This document shows positions 27,417 to 35,911 of a stretch of DNA of 64,000 bases, in pieces. The notes under the pieces were generated by a model. It saw only the letters and a program-made list of their open reading frames with translations. It had not been told where the DNA came from and made no database searches. Source of the stretch: Colwellia sp. 1_MG-2023. Its GTDB lineage: Bacteria > Pseudomonadota > Gammaproteobacteria > Enterobacterales > Alteromonadaceae. Positions within the stretch are counted from its first letter, which is position 1. Every line of letters starts with the position of its first letter. Made by a program: the position numbers and the translations under genes. Location of the stretch: NCBI RefSeq assembly GCF_030546755.1, contig NZ_JAUOPE010000004.1, positions 280,951 through 344,950 of the forward strand. Reading direction: 5' to 3'.

Positions 27417-28997
27417 GTGTTTTTAAAAGATTATTTTTTTAGAAGTTTGCTAGTGAGCGGTGTTTTAGCGTTAACGGCATGTGGTGGTTCAGGCTCTTCT
27501 AACGGTTCAAATTCTTTTGCTGGCAACGGCAACGGTAATTCAACTAGTACGCCTACTTGGGTAGCAGGTGAATTTACTTCTCACACTCAATTAGCGAACC
27601 AATGCGCAGCGGGCTCTGGCTCAGCAATGGCTGAAAAGCTATGGTTACGTTCATACAGTAATGATACCTATCTTTGGTACGATGAAATTTTCGATCAAGA
27701 CCCGGCGCCGTTTACCGTTTTAGAATACTTCGATGAACTTGTCACCACTGCAGTTACGCCTTCAGGAAAACTAAAAGATCAATTTCACTTTTCTATGAGC
27801 GCAGAAGAATGGGAAAACCTTTCAACGTCTGGCTCATCAGTCGGCTTCGGTTTTAATATCAGTATCGAACAAGGTGTTGGCGTTGAAAGAACAATTACCA
27901 TTACTTATTCAGATCCTAACACTCCGGCAGCTAACGCTAATGTCAACCGTGGCGCAATTATTGTTGAAGTAGACGGCGTAAATGTCGCGTCTGCTAATGA
28001 TGCTGCCAGTATTGATACCTTAAACCATGGCTTATTTCCCAGTGAAGATGGTCAAGAAAGCGTATTTCTTATTCGTGATTTAAACAGTGAAGAACCACGA
28101 GAAGTAACATTAACTGCTCAAACAATTATTTCTGATCCTGTGCCTTTAACTAAAGTTATTGAAACGGATATTAATACTGTCGGTTATATGGTGTTTAATG
28201 ATCATATTGCGACCGCGGAAAAAGGATTATACGACGCTGTTTCTACATTAAAAGCAGCCAATGTGGATGAGTTAGTGATAGATTTTCGTTATAACGGCGG
28301 CGGTTATTTAGCGTTAGCAAGTCAATTAGGTTATATGGTAGCGGGTAATCAAACGGTTAATCGCACTTTTGAGCAAACTATTTTTAACGATAAATACCCC
28401 AATACCAATCCGGTAACCGGCAATAGTTTATCGCCAACGCCATTTTACCAAGAAACCATTGGTTTTAATGACGATTACATTCGTGGCGGTATTCAGTTGC
28501 CAACGCTGAATTTATCTCGGATATTTGTGCTAACATCAGCAGGCACATGTTCTGCTAGTGAGGCTTTTATTAATGGCTTACGTGGCATTGGAGTTGAAGT
28601 AATTCAAATTGGCTCAACGACTTGCGGTAAACCTTATGGTTTTTACCCAACAGATAATTGTGATACCACTTACTTTACTGTGCAGTTTAAAGGCGTGAAC
28701 GATCAAGGTTTTGGTGATTATGCTGACGGTTTTTCACCAAGTGACGCACCGATATATCAGACCGATATTCAAGGCTGTGATGCGGTAGATGATCTCACTA
28801 AGCCTTTAGGTGATCAACAAGAAGGCATGTTTTCAACTGCCATGTATTATCTTGAAAATGGCCAATGTCCTGAAGTTATAGCAACGGAAGAAACCACTAA
28901 AGCGGCAGTTAAGCAATTCATTGATTATCAATTTTCAGTAGAAGATACACGAGCTCGTAGCAAGTTCTCTCGAAATCGAATTTTACTCAACAAGTAA
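27417..28997 (+). CDS. S41-family serine protease, lipoprotein (CtpA/tricorn-like)
   Basis: 526 aa from a GTG start with a strong AGGAG RBS. A lipoprotein signal ends LTAC (Cys22), followed by a Ser/Gly/Asn-rich linker. A degenerate PDZ domain lies at about 140-230 (GAIIVEVDGVNVASAND). The S41 catalytic core has VDELVIDFRYNGGGYL, the SASE motif with the serine nucleophile (379-382) and the lysine K405 in TTCGKPYGFY. Cys residues at TCSAS and TTCGKP, and in the C-terminal region, suggest disulfides. Periplasmic or outer-membrane-anchored processing protease; substrate unknown. Monocistronic with its own terminator. Confidence 0.88.
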   Translation: MFLKDYFFRSLLVSGVLALTACGGSGSSNGSNSFAGNGNGNSTSTPTWVAGEFTSHTQLANQCAAGSGSAMAEKLWLRSYSNDTYLWYDEIFDQDPAPFTVLEYFDELVTTAVTPSGKLKDQFHFSMSAEEWENLSTSGSSVGFGFNISIEQGVGVERTITITYSDPNTPAANANVNRGAIIVEVDGVNVASANDAASIDTLNHGLFPSEDGQESVFLIRDLNSEEPREVTLTAQTIISDPVPLTKVIETDINTVGYMVFNDHIATAEKGLYDAVSTLKAANVDELVIDFRYNGGGYLALASQLGYMVAGNQTVNRTFEQTIFNDKYPNTNPVTGNSLSPTPFYQETIGFNDDYIRGGIQLPTLNLSRIFVLTSAGTCSASEAFINGLRGIGVEVIQIGSTTCGKPYGFYPTDNCDTTYFTVQFKGVNDQGFGDYADGFSPSDAPIYQTDIQGCDAVDDLTKPLGDQQEGMFSTAMYYLENGQCPEVIATEETTKAAVKQFIDYQFSVEDTRARSKFSRNRILLNK

Positions 28998-29021
28998 TAA
29001 CTTTATTTGATATGATTTAAA

Positions 29022-29052
29022 AAACTCATTCAGTTTTTGAATGAGTTTTTTT
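29022..29052 (+). terminator. Intrinsic terminator after the S41 protease gene
   Basis: AAACTCATTCA (29022-29032), loop GTTTT... and TGAATGAGTTT (29038-29048), then a run of T to 29052. An 11-bp stem with a T-tract, 25 bp after the stop. Confidence 0.88.
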
Positions 29053-29131
29053 GTTTATACGGTAAATAAATGATTACCTGTCGCGTATCGATAAACTTAC
29101 CTGATCCACATACTTGAGACCCGTATCTGAG

Positions 29132-30052
29132 ATGATGAAAATGGATATCACGAAAAGTCAGTTATCAATTAGTCATTTAAAAATGATTTGTCAGTTAGAG
29201 CGTTGCGAAACGGTAAAAGAAGCCGCGCAAGCGTTATTTATCACACAGCCAGCGCTGACAAACCGTATCCGTGAAGCAGAAAGGCGTTTAAACACCTCGC
29301 TGTTTTATCGGCGAGGTCGTAAAATCATTATGTCGAATGCTGGCAAACGCTTATTACAATCGGCGAAAAAAATACTGGAAGAATTAGCGCGGGCAGAACA
29401 TGATATTTCGCGTTTAACCGATGGCATTGAACAAGTGTTACGCATCGGGTTGCCGCATTATGCTTCTTTTCAATGGTTACCCAAATTAATCCAAGGTTTT
29501 AATCATCAGCATCCTAATATTGAATTAGAAATTTCTTCCGAAGCCGCTAATCAACCACTGCATGCATTATTTAATCATGATGTAGATATTGCGATGATTT
29601 CAAGTGCTAGCTCTGAGCTTGAATTAGATGAAAAAAACTTTAAAACCCATTGTTTAAATCAAGATGAACTGGTGGCTTGTCTTTCGACACAACATAAAAA
29701 TGCCAATAAAAGCTATTTAATTGCAAGTGATTTTCTCGATGAAACCTATGTGACTAATTCAACCGTGCCGGAAAAAGATCGTGAATATGAGTTGTTCTTT
29801 AAACCGGAGAGTGTCATACCTAAAAAGGTGCTACAAGTAGGGTTTAATGACGCGATCATCGAATTAGTTAAAGCTAACGTAGGCGTCTCAATCTTTTCGA
29901 GAAATCAATTAAAACGCTTATCGTATGACGCAGATATTAAACTGATCCCTTTAGGTGAACATGGCTTAACTTTATATTGGCATTTAGTGTATGCCAATCA
30001 GCCTTTAATCGCTGAACCAGCTGAAAGTGTCATCGCTTTATTGCAAAACTAG
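29132..30052 (+). CDS. LysR-family transcriptional regulator
   Basis: 306 aa from ATG 29132; ATGs at 29135 and 29141 are also possible, and a TTG at 29114 is rejected. The N-terminal winged helix is LKMICQLERCETVKEAAQAL and FITQPALTNRIREAERRLN. The C-terminal periplasmic-binding-like effector domain begins VLRIGLPHYASFQWLPKLIQGF. GGTAA (29061-29065) and TTACC (29074-29078) in front of it form a partial dyad that could be an autoregulatory site. It lies 230 bp upstream of and in line with the D-amino-acid-type catabolic cluster, which it might control, although that cluster has its own RpiR gene. Confidence 0.85.
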   Translation: MMKMDITKSQLSISHLKMICQLERCETVKEAAQALFITQPALTNRIREAERRLNTSLFYRRGRKIIMSNAGKRLLQSAKKILEELARAEHDISRLTDGIEQVLRIGLPHYASFQWLPKLIQGFNHQHPNIELEISSEAANQPLHALFNHDVDIAMISSASSELELDEKNFKTHCLNQDELVACLSTQHKNANKSYLIASDFLDETYVTNSTVPEKDREYELFFKPESVIPKKVLQVGFNDAIIELVKANVGVSIFSRNQLKRLSYDADIKLIPLGEHGLTLYWHLVYANQPLIAEPAESVIALLQN

Positions 30053-30282
30053 CCGCTACAGCCACACCTTTTCTCTCTTAAAGTGAGTTGATAACAAGGT
30101 GATTGTTCAGGTTTTCTCTTTGAAATTTAAATGATTTTTTAAATAATGTTGAAATAAACCGATAAAGAATGTTAGTAAGTAACGGTTTTTTATTGTTGTT
30201 TTGGTTATTTAATAACGGTAAAGTATGCCGCTATTAAGGCCGTAAGTTTTATGCTTACTGTGGTGCTGAAGGAACTTTGATT

Positions 30283-31590
30283 ATGAACCGTCATTTACAT
30301 GCTGCCTCCTATGATGAGCAAGGCTTAACCTTTGAAAAAGGCTCAGGCGATTTAGCCAGTTTGCCAACGCAAGGCTGGAATATTCTTGCCGAAGAAGTCA
30401 GTCTACCTATTGCGGTGTTGCGCGAGAAAGATATCTTCCATAACGCTCAATGGATGCAAAGTTTTAGTGAGCAGGCACAAGTAAAATTAGCCCCGCATGG
30501 CAAAACTTCAATGGCGCCTGAGTTATTCAAATTACAATTAAACTCCGGTTGTTGGGGCATGAGCTTGGCGACAATTCCTCAAGTGGTAAACGCTTATCAA
30601 CATGGCATTAAACGCATTATTTTAGCTAATCAGTTAATCGGTAAGTTTCATTGCCAGCAATTACTACCCTTATTACAAGATGAGGCTTTCGATTTCTATT
30701 GCTTTGTTGATTCGATAGAAAATGTTCAATGGCTTGGTCATTATTTTGCCGATAAAAAGGTCACACTTAAGCTATTAGTTGAGATTGGTGTTGCAGGCGG
30801 TCGCTGCGGTTGGCGTGATTTAACTAACATCCATCAATTAGTGGAAACTATTGCTGACTATCCTCAACTGCAATTGGCAGGAATAAGTTTTTATGAAGGG
30901 GTTATTCATGGTGATAACGCCACCAATAAAATCGTTGAATTTATCGAAAACATTAAGCAATTATTTATCCAGTTGCAGCAAGAAAAGGCCTTTCATCAAC
31001 AAGAGGTGATTATCACCGGCGCCGGATCTGCGTGGTACGATGTAGTTGCCAAGCAATTAACTACCAAGCAATTAACTACCAAGCAATTAAGTGCCAAGAC
31101 ACAACACTTAAACTTCACCCCTGTTATTCGACCAGGTTGTTATTTAATTCATGACACAGGTATTTATCAAGACGCGCAAAATTCCGTGATCAATCGTAGC
31201 CAATTAGCGTGTGATATTCGCGACAAAAACGGCGGCGATTTAACGTCAAGTTTAACTGTGTGGGCGTATGTACATTCAGTGCCTGAAAAAGGGTTGGCGA
31301 TAATTGGCTTAGGCAAGCGTGATGCGGCATTTGATGCAGGTCTGCCTACGCCAGAGTTGCATTTTAGACCGGGACAAACTTCGCCAAAATCAAGCCCTCA
31401 ACATTGGCAAGTAACTAAGATCATGGATCAACATTGCATGATGGAAATTGGTGCAAATGATGATATTAAACCTGGCGATATGTTGTGTTTTTCAACTTCT
31501 CATCCGTGCTTAACCTTAGATAAATGGCGAAAAATTGCCATTGTCGATGACAATTATCGGGTGACTCAACAAATAGCGACGTACTTCTAA
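30283..31590 (+). CDS. PLP-dependent D-serine dehydratase-like / D-threonine aldolase-like enzyme (fold type III)
   Basis: 435 aa from ATG 30283 (RBS AAGGA). LAPHGKTSMAPELFKLQL contains the Schiff-base lysine of the alanine-racemase-like barrel. The C-terminal domain ends MLCFSTSHPCLTLDKWRKI, whose HPC (His-x-Cys) corresponds to the metal site of metal-dependent D-serine and D-threo-3-hydroxyaspartate dehydratases. The expected reaction is elimination of water and ammonia from a 3-hydroxy-D-amino acid to a 2-keto acid. With the N-acyl-D-amino-acid deacylase and RidA beside it, D-glucosaminate to 2-keto-3-deoxygluconate is the best guess (inference). A 15-bp tandem repeat inserts two extra KQLTT units near residue 257. 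It overlaps the RpiR start by 1 bp. Confidence 0.82.
   Translation: MNRHLHAASYDEQGLTFEKGSGDLASLPTQGWNILAEEVSLPIAVLREKDIFHNAQWMQSFSEQAQVKLAPHGKTSMAPELFKLQLNSGCWGMSLATIPQVVNAYQHGIKRIILANQLIGKFHCQQLLPLLQDEAFDFYCFVDSIENVQWLGHYFADKKVTLKLLVEIGVAGGRCGWRDLTNIHQLVETIADYPQLQLAGISFYEGVIHGDNATNKIVEFIENIKQLFIQLQQEKAFHQQEVIITGAGSAWYDVVAKQLTTKQLTTKQLSAKTQHLNFTPVIRPGCYLIHDTGIYQDAQNSVINRSQLACDIRDKNGGDLTSSLTVWAYVHSVPEKGLAIIGLGKRDAAFDAGLPTPELHFRPGQTSPKSSPQHWQVTKIMDQHCMMEIGANDDIKPGDMLCFSTSHPCLTLDKWRKIAIVDDNYRVTQQIATYF
31051..31095 (+). repeat. In-frame 15-bp tandem repeat inside the PLP enzyme gene
   Basis: Two exact copies of AAGCAATTAACTACC (31051-31065, 31066-31080) and a third with two changes (31081-31095). 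They encode KQLTT-KQLTT-KQLSA. The frame is kept, and the segment probably forms a surface loop between barrel elements. Confidence 0.92.
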
Positions 31591-32441
31591 TGGATATTAT
31601 CGCTCGTATTAATCAACGTTTTGACCATATGCCACGTTCAGAACAAAAAATTGCTCAATATATTCGCCAAAATTTAGAATATGTTACTCAGTTACCGATT
31701 CATCTTTTGGCAGAAAAATCAGGCGTCAGTCATGCGTCAATCACTCGCTTAGCAAAAACACTAGATTGTAAAAATGTTCGTGACTTAAAGATGCAACTTG
31801 CCCAATCTGCGGCAGTAGGGCAACGATTTACTGAAGATAAAACAGTCGATAAAAAAGAAATTTCGGCCATTTATCAATCTATCCATGATGCGTTAACCCT
31901 CAATGCCGGTTTGATCACTGATGAGGTCATCCAGCAAGCAACGCAACTTATTGTGCAAACCGATCATTGTTTAATTTTTGGTGTCGGTGGAGGCAGTACG
32001 GTGATGGCACAAGAATGCCACCATAGATTGTTTCGCCTGAGCATTAAAAGTAATGCCTATTCTGATCCCATGTTGATGCGTATGACAGCTGCAACCGTTG
32101 ATGCTAAAGATGTGGTTATTTGTTTATCGTTAAGTGGCGACAGTCCTGATGTCTATCAAGCCGCGACAATAGCTAAAGAATATGGCGCTAAGGTGATTGC
32201 GATTTGCCCACAAAGCAAGTTGTCAGCTATCGCAGACGTTCACTTAGCCATTCAAACGCAAGAAGTGGATTATATTTTTAAACCGAGTGCTTCACGTTAT
32301 GTGATGATGGCTGCGATTGATATTTTGGCCAGTGAAGTTGCGGTAAAAAATCAACGCAAATCTCGTGAGAAATTACGCCGTTTAAAGCTCCATCTAGATG
32401 AACATCGCGACGGTGACAATCGTGCGCCGCTAGGTGATTAA
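31590..32441 (+). CDS. RpiR/HexR-type transcriptional regulator with SIS domain
   Basis: 283 aa. The N-terminal helix-turn-helix of about 75 residues is RSEQKIAQYIRQNLEYVTQLP followed by LAEKSGVSHASITRLAKTLD. A SIS sugar-phosphate-binding domain starts near residue 125 (CLIFGVGGGSTVMAQE; VICLSLSGDSPDVYQAATIA). RpiR proteins sense phosphorylated sugars or sugar acids. Its location inside the operon, sharing one base with the stop of the dehydratase-like gene and overlapping the next gene region, implies control of this catabolic unit. A KDPG-type or GlcNAc-6-P-type effector is plausible, not shown. Confidence 0.9.
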   Translation: MDIIARINQRFDHMPRSEQKIAQYIRQNLEYVTQLPIHLLAEKSGVSHASITRLAKTLDCKNVRDLKMQLAQSAAVGQRFTEDKTVDKKEISAIYQSIHDALTLNAGLITDEVIQQATQLIVQTDHCLIFGVGGGSTVMAQECHHRLFRLSIKSNAYSDPMLMRMTAATVDAKDVVICLSLSGDSPDVYQAATIAKEYGAKVIAICPQSKLSAIADVHLAIQTQEVDYIFKPSASRYVMMAAIDILASEVAVKNQRKSREKLRRLKLHLDEHRDGDNRAPLGD

Positions 32442-32442
32442 T

Positions 32443-33975
32443 ATGGTATTGAAAACCCTAAAGGCCTTGAACGCTGAACGAGAATCGAGTGTTTTTGATA
32501 CGGTTATTAGTCAAGCTTTGGTCATTGATGGCTCTGGTAAGCAAGGCATCACACAAGACGTTGCAATAAAAGGTAATAAAATTGCTGCCATTGGTGACTT
32601 GTCTAACTGCACAGCAAAAAACGTAATTAATGGTCAAGGGTTGGTATTAGCGCCTGGCTTTATTGATGTACATACCCATGATGATCTTGAGGTGGTGCGC
32701 AATCCAGAAATGATGGCGAAAATTAGCCAAGGTGTTGCCACGGTTGTTGTCGGCAACTGCGGAATTAGTGCTAGTCCTTATTCGCTTAAAAACGTGTTAC
32801 CCGACCCGATTAATTTACTGGGTCAATCAACAGAGTTTCAATTTGCCGATTTAGCCAGCTATGCGACTAAGCTTTCCGAGCAAAAACCCAACGTGAATGT
32901 TGTGGCATTAGTTGGGCACACTGCGTTACGCGCACAAGTAATGGATGATTTATCCCAACCGGCTAGCGGCAAAGAAATTTCAAAAATGTCGGCATTATTA
33001 AAGTTAGCCTTAGCACAAGGGGCAAAAGGCTTTAGTACCGGGCTTGCTTATAAAAATGCTCAAGCAGCGCCTAGTGATGAAGTAGCAAGTTTAGCTAAAG
33101 AGCTGGCAAATTTTGATGCTATTTATACCACGCATTTACGCACCGAGTTTGACGGTATTATTGGCGCGTTAGATGAAGCGTTTTCTTTAGGAAAAAAAGT
33201 AAACTCGCCCGTAGTTATTTCACATTTAAAGTGTGCCGGCAAGCAAAACTGGGGAAGGGCGAAAGAGGTTATCGCTCATGTTAAAAAAGCACAACAGTCA
33301 CATGAAATTGCTTGTGATTGTTATCCTTATCATGCCAGCTCAAGTACCTTAGATTTAAAGCAAGTGACGGATGACTTTGAAATATTTATTACCTGGTCGG
33401 ATGCTGAGCCAAGTATGGCAGGAAAAACCTTAGCAGACATCGCGAAAGCATGGCAATTATCTTTATATGATGCTGCTGTAAAACTGATGCCTGCCGGTGC
33501 GGTTTATCATGGCATGAATGAAAAAGATGTTGAAGACATAGTGCAGTTTCCAAGTAGCATGTTTGGCTCTGATGGTTTGCCTTGTGATCCTCATCCCCAC
33601 CCGAGATTATGGGGCTCATTTCCGCGAGTGTTAGGGCATTTTACTCGCGACAAAAAACTCCTTTCCATTGAGCAAGCTGTTCATAAAATGACTGGCTTGT
33701 CGGCAACAAATTTTAAATTATTAAAACGTGGCTTTATCAAAACGGGTTATTTCGCCGATTTAGTCCTTTTTGATGCTGAAAATATTCAAGACCAAGCAAG
33801 TTTTTCGCAACCATTTGAACGTTCAATTGGCGTTAAATTTTTATGGGTGAATGGTCAGTTAACTTATCAAGAAGAGCAAGGTGCGATCACCGATGAAACT
33901 TCAAGAGCCGGCTTGTTTTTAAAACATGAACATAGCGTAACGTCTGATTTTAATGAACAGACATTAGAAAAATAG
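32443..33975 (+). CDS. N-acyl-D-amino-acid deacylase (D-aminoacylase family)
   Basis: 510 aa from ATG 32443, with AGGTG 6 bp upstream; a GTG at 32434 is rejected. Amidohydrolase superfamily: PGFIDVHTHDD (HxH metal ligands), VVGNCGIS (bridging Cys typical of D-aminoacylases), TTHLRTEF and ISHLKCAGKQNWG (His ligands), and FGSDGLPCDPHPHPRLWGSFPRVL (catalytic Asp). It hydrolyses N-acyl-D-amino acids. N-acetyl-D-glucosaminic acid is chemically such a compound, so here it is the candidate deacetylase. No signal peptide, so cytoplasmic, acting after uptake by the symporter two genes downstream. Confidence 0.88.
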   Translation: MVLKTLKALNAERESSVFDTVISQALVIDGSGKQGITQDVAIKGNKIAAIGDLSNCTAKNVINGQGLVLAPGFIDVHTHDDLEVVRNPEMMAKISQGVATVVVGNCGISASPYSLKNVLPDPINLLGQSTEFQFADLASYATKLSEQKPNVNVVALVGHTALRAQVMDDLSQPASGKEISKMSALLKLALAQGAKGFSTGLAYKNAQAAPSDEVASLAKELANFDAIYTTHLRTEFDGIIGALDEAFSLGKKVNSPVVISHLKCAGKQNWGRAKEVIAHVKKAQQSHEIACDCYPYHASSSTLDLKQVTDDFEIFITWSDAEPSMAGKTLADIAKAWQLSLYDAAVKLMPAGAVYHGMNEKDVEDIVQFPSSMFGSDGLPCDPHPHPRLWGSFPRVLGHFTRDKKLLSIEQAVHKMTGLSATNFKLLKRGFIKTGYFADLVLFDAENIQDQASFSQPFERSIGVKFLWVNGQLTYQEEQGAITDETSRAGLFLKHEHSVTSDFNEQTLEK

Positions 33976-34017
33976 TAATGAACACAACACAAATAACTTA
34001 CATAACGAGGTATTAAA

Positions 34018-34404
34018 ATGACAATTAAACGATTTGGCGCAGATGGTGGCGTGGGAACAGGCGGACAACATTTACCTTTTTCAAGTGCCGTGGAAGCCGG
34101 TGGTTGGTTAATGGTTTCCGGACAAACGCCAATGCGTGATGGTGAAGTTGTTGAAGGAGGCATTATTGAGCAATCACGCATCGCCATTGAGAACTGTCTG
34201 AAAATTATGACCGATGCCGGTTACGGTTTAGAGCATGTGGCACATGTCAAAGTGATATTGACCGATGCGCGATACTTTCAATCGTTCAATAAAGTATTTA
34301 AAGAGTTTTTTGGCGAACATCCCCCAGCACGAATTTGTGCCGTTGCTGATTTGGTGGTGGATTGTAAAGTTGAAGTGGATGTGACTTGTTACAAAGCACC
34401 ATAA
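34018..34404 (+). CDS. RidA-family enamine/imine deaminase
   Basis: 128 aa, RidA length. The N-terminus has a glycine-rich stretch (GADGGVGTGGQHLPFSSAVEAGG). WLMVSGQTPMRDGEVVEGGI and the Arg-containing HPPARICAVADLVVDCKVEVDV complete the fold; that Arg binds the carboxylate of the imino acid. It hydrolyses 2-imino/enamine acids released by PLP dehydratases. That fits directly with the dehydratase-like enzyme in the same operon. It belongs to a different subgroup from the 2-aminomuconate deaminase at 20612. Confidence 0.87.
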   Translation: MTIKRFGADGGVGTGGQHLPFSSAVEAGGWLMVSGQTPMRDGEVVEGGIIEQSRIAIENCLKIMTDAGYGLEHVAHVKVILTDARYFQSFNKVFKEFFGEHPPARICAVADLVVDCKVEVDVTCYKAP

Positions 34405-34451
34405 CACTGTTTTTCGCGAGTAAAATACACGTTAAATGATAGGATAATATT

Positions 34452-35900
34452 ATGGAAAGCACCTTTATCATTGCCTTTATTATTTATGCATTGGCAATGA
34501 TCGCGCTTAGTTGGTTTGTTTCAAGAAAGCATCACTCTGGCGAAGATTTTTTGCTTGGTGGCCGCAGTTTACCGTTATTACTAACTTTAGGTACAACGGT
34601 TGCTACTATGGTTGGAACAGGCTCTTCTATGGGCGCTGTCGGTTTTGCCTATCACAACGGTTGGGCTGGTATGCTTTATGGCATAGGCGGTTCTATTGGT
34701 ATTTTATTACTCGCATGGATTTTTGCACCGGTTCGTCAGTATAAATTTATGACCATGAGTGAAGAAATTGCTTTTTATGTTGGCGCTCATCCGGTGATTA
34801 AAAATGTGATCGCCATCGTTATTTATGTCGCAAGCATAGGTTGGCTAGGGGCACATATTATTGGTGGTGGTATGTATTTATCTTGGTTAACCGGCTTAGA
34901 TATTAATACGGCTAAGCTGTTTATCGCGATTAGTTTTACCATTTATGTTGTTATTGGTGGTTATACTGCTGTGGTGTGGACCGACTCTATTCAAGCGCTC
35001 ATTTTATTTACGGGCTTTATTTTGATGGCGATTTTTTCGGTGCAACATGTCGGTGGGTGGCAAGCGATGATTGAGGCACAACCAAGTGCGAATATTTCAT
35101 GGTTTGCTCTGGATAAAATCGGCGTTTTACCGGCAGTTTCTTTATCTTTAGCTATTTTAGTGGGGATTTTAGCGACCCCTTCATTTAGACAACGCATTTA
35201 TTCAGGCAAAAATGTTAAGTCGATTCGACAATCGTTTATCTATTCAGGTTTATTGTATTTAGGTTTTTCGATTATTCCTGCCATTATTGGCATGAGTGCA
35301 TTTGCTATGAACCAAGAATTAGCCAATGCCGCCTATGCCTTTCCACATATTGCATTAAATGTAATGCCATTAGGCTTAGGTGTATTTATTATCATCGCAG
35401 GCATATCAGCCACACTATCAAGTGCTAGCTCTGATGCTATTGCTGGAGTGAGTGTTGCGCTTCGTGACCTTTATCGTTTGGTTATGGGAAAAATGCCAAC
35501 ACCAGAACGCGTTGTGTGGTTATCAAGAATCAGCTTAGTGATCACCATTAGTATCTCGTTAGGTTTTGCGTTACTTTCCAATGATATTATTTCTTATATC
35601 ACCAAAATGATCGCAATTTTAATGTCAGGCATGTGTGTTTGTGGCTTATTAGGGCGCTTTTGGCATCGTTATAATTGGCAAGGGGCGATGGCTAGTTTAT
35701 TAGCGTCGATGAGTGCGGCATTAACGGTAAGTTTACAGCCAGCGTGGAGTGAATATTGGGGTAACCCTGTAATACCAGCCTTAATAAGCGGTATTATTGC
35801 CGGTGTGATAGTGACAGTTTTAACGCGACAATCTACGTTGAATACCCAACAGGCCTTAGCAAAGTTAAATGCTGAGCGTGCAGAAATGGAATCGTTTTAG
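34452..35900 (+). CDS. Sodium:solute symporter (SSS family)
   Basis: 482 aa, about 13 membrane spans. SGEDFLLGGRSLPLLLTLGTT and GYTAVVWTDSIQALILF are characteristic of the SSS fold (LeuT-like). SATLSSASSDAIAGVSVALRDLY is the TM8-equivalent region with Ser/Ala residues for the Na2 site. Inner-membrane Na+-coupled importer. The substrate is inferred from the operon to be an acetamido sugar acid or related amino acid; sequence alone does not decide it. It lies between ridA and the GH20 gene, 12 bp before the latter. Confidence 0.86.
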   Translation: MESTFIIAFIIYALAMIALSWFVSRKHHSGEDFLLGGRSLPLLLTLGTTVATMVGTGSSMGAVGFAYHNGWAGMLYGIGGSIGILLLAWIFAPVRQYKFMTMSEEIAFYVGAHPVIKNVIAIVIYVASIGWLGAHIIGGGMYLSWLTGLDINTAKLFIAISFTIYVVIGGYTAVVWTDSIQALILFTGFILMAIFSVQHVGGWQAMIEAQPSANISWFALDKIGVLPAVSLSLAILVGILATPSFRQRIYSGKNVKSIRQSFIYSGLLYLGFSIIPAIIGMSAFAMNQELANAAYAFPHIALNVMPLGLGVFIIIAGISATLSSASSDAIAGVSVALRDLYRLVMGKMPTPERVVWLSRISLVITISISLGFALLSNDIISYITKMIAILMSGMCVCGLLGRFWHRYNWQGAMASLLASMSAALTVSLQPAWSEYWGNPVIPALISGIIAGVIVTVLTRQSTLNTQQALAKLNAERAEMESF

Positions 35901-35911
35901 GTAATTACTGA

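Noticed and set aside
33867..34187. 106-codon minus-strand frame opposite the deacylase end and ridA
   Set aside because: It is antisense to two recognised genes, and its composition looks like a shadow of their codon bias.
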